A stretch of 33,921 nucleotides of DNA from Verrucomicrobiota bacterium (lineage in GTDB: Bacteria; Verrucomicrobiota; Verrucomicrobiia; Limisphaerales; JACRJY01). A program made the position numbers and the translations under genes. The notes beneath the pieces are model-generated. The model saw nothing but the letters and a program-made list of their open reading frames with translations, had not been told where the DNA came from and searched no databases. Below, in pieces: positions 29,759 through 33,921 of the stretch (position 1 is its first letter; each line of letters begins with the position of its first letter). The stretch is taken from contig JACRJY010000039.1 in the NCBI GenBank assembly GCA_016235585.1, positions 1 to 33,921 on the forward strand, read 5' to 3'.

Positions 29759-31894
29759 ATGAAAGTCATCCCCATTTTCCCCGGCAGCTTTTATGTGACC
29801 GACGGCGAGAAATCCCTGCTCGCCGGCTGCCCGCCCGAAATCGTCAAGGTGATGCTGCAAAAATGCCTGGCCTCGCCGCAGGCCATCCTGCTGCCCGACC
29901 AGCCCATCAGCCGGGGCGAATCACAAGTGGCCGTGGAGTTCCCGCTGTATCACCATTTGTTTTTCAACCCGAAGAAGGAGCTCAAGCCGCTGCTGCTCGT
30001 CGGCAGCACGCGCCGCGTCGAGGCCGCGAAGGAACTGCTCCACCTCTCGCTCTTCGGCCCCGACGCCGAGCAGATGAAGGCCTGGGGGATGCCCGCCGAG
30101 CAGGCCGACGCCCTCGCCCGCGAAATCCGCTGGTTCCACCTCAAGGACAAGGACGGCAAGCCCGTGACGATGGACAAGATGGTCGCCACCGCATCCGTGG
30201 AGGACAACGAGGCCGACCTCGGCTGGGTGAAAATCTCCCGCGTCAGGCCAAATGTCTTCAAGCTCGCCGGCCGCACCGGCACGGTGACGGTGGACCTGAC
30301 GCTCACCGAGGATCAGGCCCCGCCCTACCCCGTCAACACCGACCTCACGGTGACGACGCTGGTGAAGTTCGGCATCGAGGTGCTCGGCGGCTCGTCGGGC
30401 TTCAGCGTCACGCAGGCCTGCTCCGGCATGGCGATGTGCTACAACGGGAATTATATGCTCGTGGATGCGATACCCTTCCTCAACTACCACCTCAAAGCCC
30501 GCGGCGTCGCGCGCAACCAGGTGCACAGCATTTTCTTGAGCCACATCCACGACGACCACTGCAACCTCATCTCGCTGCTCCAATACAACCGCCGGATGCA
30601 GGTGCTCACCACGCCCGTCGTCTTCCGCATGATGCTCCGCAAGCTCTCGCTCATCTTGGATCGCCCGGAGGAGAGCCTGACGGAATACTTCGACTTCATC
30701 CCGCTCACCCCCGGCGAGGACACGGACTTTTTCGGCCTGCGCATCACCCCCTTCTGGTCGAGCCATTCCATCCCCACGATTGGCGCGCAGTTCGAGACCG
30801 TCCATGCCGGCAATGTGTATCGCATGATTTTCACGAGCGACACCCAGTCGCTGAAGGACGTGAAGCGCCTGCAGACCACCGGCGTCGTCACGCCCGCGCG
30901 CTTCTCGGAAATCTCCGACCTCTACCGCAAGGCCGCGCACCTGCTCGTGGCCGACGGCGGTGAGGGCGTCATCCACGGCGACCCGTCGGACGCGCTGGAG
31001 TCGCCCGCCGACCGCGTGGTGTTCATGCACCTCGACAAATTGCCGGATCAATTTCAGGCGCAGTTCACCGTCGCCTCGTCCGGCAAACGCTTCACCGTCG
31101 TGCGCGGCAACACCGACTACAACCTCACGCGCACGATTGAATTCCTCCTCGAATACTTCCCGGAGATGCCGCCCGTGTGGATTTCCAACCTGCTCGCCAA
31201 CCAGCAGGTCTTCGCCTACAACGCCGGTGACATCATCATCCGCCAGGGCAGCCGCAGCGAGGGCTTCGTCTACATGATCCTCACCGGCTACGCGCAGGTC
31301 GTCCTCCACGACGGGCAGAAAAAATCCGTCGTCGCGCAGATGGAGGCGGGCGAGCTGATCGGCGAAATGTCCGTCATCACCGGCAAGGGCCAGCGCAACG
31401 CCTCCGTCGTCGCCCACAGCCCGGTCATCGTCACCGCGTTTTCCGAGACGGCGTTCTACGGCTTCATCCAGCACCAGGGCCTGGAGGAAAAACTCAAATC
31501 GCTCTGGCAGAACCGTGAGCTGGTGCAGAACTTCTCCTGCCTCAAGCTGCTCCAGCAGCCGGTCATCCGCGCCATGAGCGCGCGGCTCACCCTGCACAAC
31601 CTCCCGCCCCGCAGCGGCAAAATTCCGCTCCAGGACATCTGCCCGCCCGGCGGCCTGCTCTTCCCGCTCGGATTGGAAATCGCCATCGCGCAGATCGGCA
31701 AGACTGAAACCGTCCCCTCGCACGTCAGGCCCGTCCTCGGCAACGACCGCGACGAGCTGATCACCGAGGCGGAGTTCCAATACCTGCTCCTCACGCCGGA
31801 GGACGCGGCGGCCCTGCGCCGCAGCATCCCCGCCTTCCGCTTCTTCTGGGAGGAAACCCTCGGCCTGCCGATTCAAACCCCGGCGGCGGGCTGA
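29759..31894 (+). CDS. Metallo-beta-lactamase-fold protein fused to a cyclic-nucleotide-binding domain
   Basis: A 711-residue cytoplasmic protein with at least three parts. Residues 1-240 are unrecognised (VIPIFPGSFYVTDGEKSLLAG start; WFHLKDKDGKPV). A metallo-beta-lactamase domain follows, with all expected ligands: HIHDDH (His262, His264, Asp266, His267), SHS (His336), SDTQ (Asp361) and MHLDK. Residues about 484-570 form a CAP-type cNMP-binding domain: YNAGDIIIRQGSRSEGFVYMILTGYAQVVL, then GELIGEMSVITGKGQRNASVVA, where GELIGEMS and QRNASV take the places of the phosphate-binding GE-x(n)-RxA. The C-terminal 140 residues contain LPLQTPAAG-like unstructured ends. The arrangement suggests a hydrolase gated by cAMP or cGMP. 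ATG 29759 is preferred over 29723. Confidence 0.85.
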   Translation: MKVIPIFPGSFYVTDGEKSLLAGCPPEIVKVMLQKCLASPQAILLPDQPISRGESQVAVEFPLYHHLFFNPKKELKPLLLVGSTRRVEAAKELLHLSLFGPDAEQMKAWGMPAEQADALAREIRWFHLKDKDGKPVTMDKMVATASVEDNEADLGWVKISRVRPNVFKLAGRTGTVTVDLTLTEDQAPPYPVNTDLTVTTLVKFGIEVLGGSSGFSVTQACSGMAMCYNGNYMLVDAIPFLNYHLKARGVARNQVHSIFLSHIHDDHCNLISLLQYNRRMQVLTTPVVFRMMLRKLSLILDRPEESLTEYFDFIPLTPGEDTDFFGLRITPFWSSHSIPTIGAQFETVHAGNVYRMIFTSDTQSLKDVKRLQTTGVVTPARFSEISDLYRKAAHLLVADGGEGVIHGDPSDALESPADRVVFMHLDKLPDQFQAQFTVASSGKRFTVVRGNTDYNLTRTIEFLLEYFPEMPPVWISNLLANQQVFAYNAGDIIIRQGSRSEGFVYMILTGYAQVVLHDGQKKSVVAQMEAGELIGEMSVITGKGQRNASVVAHSPVIVTAFSETAFYGFIQHQGLEEKLKSLWQNRELVQNFSCLKLLQQPVIRAMSARLTLHNLPPRSGKIPLQDICPPGGLLFPLGLEIAIAQIGKTETVPSHVRPVLGNDRDELITEAEFQYLLLTPEDAAALRRSIPAFRFFWEETLGLPIQTPAAG

Positions 31895-31910
31895 AAAGGC
31901 GGGTTCCTCG

Positions 31911-32297
31911 CGCCGTCAGGCCGCGGCCTCGCGCCACGGAACCACGGTCTGAAGCGGCGGAACTGCGATCTCACGCCATCAGACTCCGGCCTGACGCCAC
32001 GAGACCACGGTTTGAGGCGAGGGAACCACGGTTTCGCGCCGCCAGACCCCGGTCTGGCGCGACGAGGCCACGGTTTCCTGCCACCAGACCGGGGTTAATT
32101 TTCACGAGGCCACGGCCTGCCGCCGCGAGGCCGCCGCCGCACGAAACGAGGCCACGGTTAATTTCCGCCAGACCGGGGTCTCACGCCGCCAGACCACGGT
32201 TCCGTGCCGAAAAACCGGGGTCTGGGCCGCAAAACCCGGGTTTCGCGCCATGGAACCGCCGTTCCGCGCTTGAAAACCGCCCGGCGGAGCGCATGAG
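31911..32297. repeat. Degenerate 21-bp tandem array, 18 units
   Basis: The core ACCNNGGT (ACCACGGT, ACCGGGGT, ACCCCGGT or ACCCGGGT) recurs with its CC at 31921, 31942, 31963, 31984, 32005, 32026, 32047, 32068, 32089, 32110, 32131, 32152, 32173, 32194, 32215, 32235, 32256 and 32277. Sixteen of the seventeen steps are exactly 21 bp; one is 20. A GCC-rich segment and CAGA/GAGG/GGAA endings fill the rest of each unit. Units differ by point changes but almost never by length. The array occupies most of the 512-bp gap between the MBL-cNMP gene and cassette B. Confidence 0.9.
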
Positions 32298-32377
32298 CTT
32301 GGGTGAACAAGGCTGGACAGGAATTTAGGCCAAGAATAGTGTCGCTTCATGAAAACGGACTGGCCGCACAACGCGCC

Positions 32378-32848
32378 GTCTATCGCTAGTTAGGCCGACT
32401 CGCGCTATGAGTGCCACCGACATTGCCAAAGAAGTTGTCCGTATCGTCAACACCCACGGGTTGGCCAAGGACGTGATTGACCTTTTGGAGAAAAAGCTGG
32501 CGTTGATCGTTCAAGAGAATGCGACACTTACGACGAAGGTATCGAGACTTGAGATCGAGAACAGTCAGCTTCGCGCACAGATTCAACACACTCATCCAGT
32601 CAAGCAATTGTCCGATGACCAACGCAAGATTCTGGAACTTCTGAACAGCGACACGACGGATCATTATATCGATTTTGAGTTCATTGCTGGCCGAGTTGGT
32701 CTTGATCTTCCAAAGGCCCGCTTTGTCTTGGATCAGCTTACGAAATTGGAATATCTGTGGGACACGAGTTACTCGCCGCCCAGCTATCGCATCTCGCCAA
32801 AAGGCCGCGAATTTTTGTATGAGACATCGGCCTAATACACAGATAGAC
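32378..32848 (+). mobile_element. Integron-cassette-like unit B
   Basis: GTCTATC (32378-32384) and GTTAGGC (32389-32395) match the L' and R' boxes of an attC site. Exactly 11 nt later a small gene begins (ATG 32407). Its stop TAA lies inside GCCTAAT (32830-32836), the R'' core, followed by ACACAGATAGAC, an L'' candidate complementary to GTCTATC. The same layout and near-identical flanks occur in unit A at 9.3 kb, on the other strand. No integrase is present and the attC beyond L'' is incomplete. Confidence 0.5.
32407..32835 (+). CDS. Coiled-coil plus winged-helix protein, cassette-borne
   Basis: A 142-residue protein of unknown function. Residues about 20-60 form a helical, leucine-rich coiled coil (LLEKKLALIVQENATLTTKV, then RLEIENSQLRAQI). 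Residues 68-140 look like a winged helix (LSDDQRKILELLNSDT, FIAGRVGLDLPKARFVLDQLTKLEYL, then SYRISPKGREFLYE, the beta wing). That arrangement suits a DNA- or RNA-binding dimer. GC content is visibly lower than in neighbouring genes, which suggests transfer. It lies in cassette-like unit B, starting 11 nt after GTTAGGC and ending in GCCTAA. Confidence 0.65.
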   Translation: MSATDIAKEVVRIVNTHGLAKDVIDLLEKKLALIVQENATLTTKVSRLEIENSQLRAQIQHTHPVKQLSDDQRKILELLNSDTTDHYIDFEFIAGRVGLDLPKARFVLDQLTKLEYLWDTSYSPPSYRISPKGREFLYETSA

Positions 32849-32899
32849 TGCAAACTTTCCCCATTCGCCCGCGCCCGCCCTTCATTCACACTCCCAACC

Positions 32900-33766
32900 A
32901 TGAAAACATTCGCCGCCCTCACCAGCCTCGCGCTCTGCGCCGTCACCGCGTTCGCGCAGCAGAACTACGCCAGCGTCGAGATCAAGACCACGCACGTCGC
33001 GGGCAACGTGTATATGCTCGAAGGTTCCGGCGGCAACATCGGCGTCTCCGTCGGGCCGGACGGCGTGCTGATGGTGGACAACGAGTTCCTCCCGCTCGCG
33101 GCCAAGATCGAGGCCGCCGTCGCCAAGCTCAACCCCGGCCCGCTCAAGTTCATGCTCAACACCCACTGGCACGGCGACCACACCGGCGGCAACGCGCACT
33201 TCGGCAAGAAGGGCGTCATCATCGCGCACCAGAACGCCCGCCTGCGCCTCGGCAGCGCCGCCAAGCCCGCGCCGCCCGAGGCGATGCCCGTCGTCACCGT
33301 CAACGACACCGCGTCGGTCCACTTCAACGGCGAGGAAATCCGCCTCTGGCACGTCGGCCCCGGCCACACGGACGGCGATGTCATCATTCACTTCACCAAG
33401 TCGGGCGTCCTCCACATGGGCGACCAGTTCGTGAACCCGCGCTTCCCCTTCATTGACTTCGCCAGCGGCGGCGACGTGCAGGGCTACATCAAGACCGTCG
33501 GCAACGTCCTCGCGCAGTGCGATGACAAAACGAAAATCATCCCCGGTCACGGTGCGCTGGCGACGAAGGCGGATTTGAAGAAATTTCACGACATGCTCAC
33601 CGCCACCTCCGGCGTCGTGAAGAAGGCCATCGCCGCCGGCAAGTCGCTCGCCGACATCAAGGCCGACCCCGCGTGGGCACAGTGGAAGGAGTTCGGCGCG
33701 GTGGCCGGCCCGACCGGCAGCAGCCGCTACATCGAGGCGCTCTACAACGGGCTGGGGAAGAAGTAG
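32900..33766 (+). CDS. Exported metallo-beta-lactamase-fold hydrolase
   Basis: A 288-residue exported hydrolase with a signal peptide (MKTFAALTSLALCAVTAFAQ, cleaved before QNYASV). The mature domain has the metal motif NTHWHGDHTGGN (HxHxDH), a later His in VGPGHTDGD, the bridging Asp in HMGDQFVNP, and the last His in IIPGHGALA, so a two-zinc site is complete. The spacing resembles B1-like and cyclase/alkylsulfatase-like MBL hydrolases. It is not clearly an antibiotic resistance enzyme. The ATG at 32900 begins the signal peptide; a longer in-frame start lies within the cassette gene. Confidence 0.88.
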   Translation: MKTFAALTSLALCAVTAFAQQNYASVEIKTTHVAGNVYMLEGSGGNIGVSVGPDGVLMVDNEFLPLAAKIEAAVAKLNPGPLKFMLNTHWHGDHTGGNAHFGKKGVIIAHQNARLRLGSAAKPAPPEAMPVVTVNDTASVHFNGEEIRLWHVGPGHTDGDVIIHFTKSGVLHMGDQFVNPRFPFIDFASGGDVQGYIKTVGNVLAQCDDKTKIIPGHGALATKADLKKFHDMLTATSGVVKKAIAAGKSLADIKADPAWAQWKEFGAVAGPTGSSRYIEALYNGLGKK

Positions 33767-33843
33767 CGCGCGGCGTTGGGGCGTGCCTCGTAATTTCAAA
33801 AACGGTCATCGTCGTTGCGCGGAGGCGTTCTCCCACACCCCAG

Positions 33844-33864
33844 CCCTCTCCCGCCGGGAGAGGG
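33844..33864. terminator. Perfect 9-bp hairpin after the MBL hydrolase gene
   Basis: CCCTCTCCC (33844-33852) and GGGAGAGGG (33856-33864) pair perfectly around GCC. There is no T-run, and the sequence resembles a common dispersed repeat, so a terminator role is only possible. Confidence 0.5.
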
Positions 33865-33886
33865 AGCCGGAGGCGGACACGCGGAG

Positions 33887-33921
33887 TCATTTGAACGCGC
33901 GCTTGAATTTCGCCGCGCAAC
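33887..33921 (-). CDS. Possible C-terminal end of a gene entering from the right
   Basis: On the minus strand one frame ends CAAKFKRAFK then TGA (33887-33889). A basic helical tail like this is plausible for a protein whose body lies beyond the window. Ten codons are too few to assign anything. Confidence 0.25.
   Translation of the reverse strand, partial: CAAKFKRAFK

Noticed and set aside
29921..31876. 651-residue minus-strand frame opposite the MBL-cNMP gene
   Set aside because: Asp/Glu/Val/Arg-rich antisense shadow; all catalytic motifs are on the plus strand.
31911..32297. CRISPR array
   Set aside because: Units are contiguous and all positions drift; there are no identical repeats separated by unique spacers, and no cas genes.
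32102..32371. An 89-residue minus-strand protein with heptad repeats
   Set aside because: It covers only part of the 21-bp array, and its start lies in cassette-flank sequence. It looks like a by-product of the repeat.
32900..33766. Antibiotic-resistance beta-lactamase
   Set aside because: The metal motif is generic to MBL-fold hydrolases and nothing marks a lactamase-specific loop or resistance context.

Overview
This window looks like chromosome from a GC-rich Gram-negative bacterium, most likely Verrucomicrobiota (a Pedosphaera/Limisphaera-like lineage). The clues are the gene families (a Tat-exported Gfo/Idh/MocA oxidoreductase, DUF6807, DUF4912, DUF3160 with an N-terminal 'WSTNxVNW' beta domain, exported xylose-isomerase-like TIM barrels, a PIG-L deacetylase) and the very many palindromic intergenic repeats. 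The taxonomy is inferred from memory of these families, not from a search. I see no rRNA, tRNA, CRISPR array, transposase or phage gene.

Layout. 1-3.3 kb: a minus-strand helicase/nuclease interrupted by two in-frame palindromic repeats, then an RluD-type pseudouridine synthase. 3.4-8.1 kb: lgt (minus), then a plus-strand run of a sugar isomerase, an RbsD/FucU protein, a B12-binding radical SAM protein and a family-2 glycosyltransferase, closed by a strong terminator. 8.2-11.1 kb (minus): an outer-membrane barrel, a small two-TM protein in an integron-cassette-like frame, and a Tat oxidoreductase. 11.3-12 kb: an antitoxin/PIN pair. 12.2-16.8 kb: an Hsp70, DUF6807 and DUF4912. 16.9-20 kb: a GNAT acetyltransferase (minus), then two-subunit class I fumarase whose alpha and beta genes are separated by a PIN toxin, its partner and a 54-residue protein. 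20.1-27.7 kb: a D-aminoacylase-like lipoprotein, then minus-strand peroxiredoxin-like protein, an MFS transporter with a long coiled-coil insert, DUF3160 and PIG-L. 28-33.9 kb (plus): SDR dehydrogenase, exported TIM barrel, a metallo-beta-lactamase-fold protein fused to a cyclic-nucleotide-binding domain, a 21-bp repeat array, a second cassette-like gene, and an exported metallo-beta-lactamase-fold hydrolase.

Most genes are housekeeping or saccharide/envelope functions and do not form one pathway. The main novelty is in the DNA between and inside genes. (1) Eighteen degenerate units at an almost unbroken 21-bp spacing (31.9-32.3 kb). (2) Two unrelated small genes 23 kb apart share the same frame: GTTAGGC exactly 11 nt before the ATG, and the stop codon inside GCCTAA(C/T), followed by ACAGATAGRC. 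This is what lone integron cassettes look like. (3) About ten genes carry a TANNNT -10-like hexamer 6-9 nt before the start codon, which predicts leaderless mRNAs, while several other genes, including promoter-distal ones, have Shine-Dalgarno sites. (4) At least ten distinct palindromic repeat families occur, two inside one helicase gene without breaking its frame.
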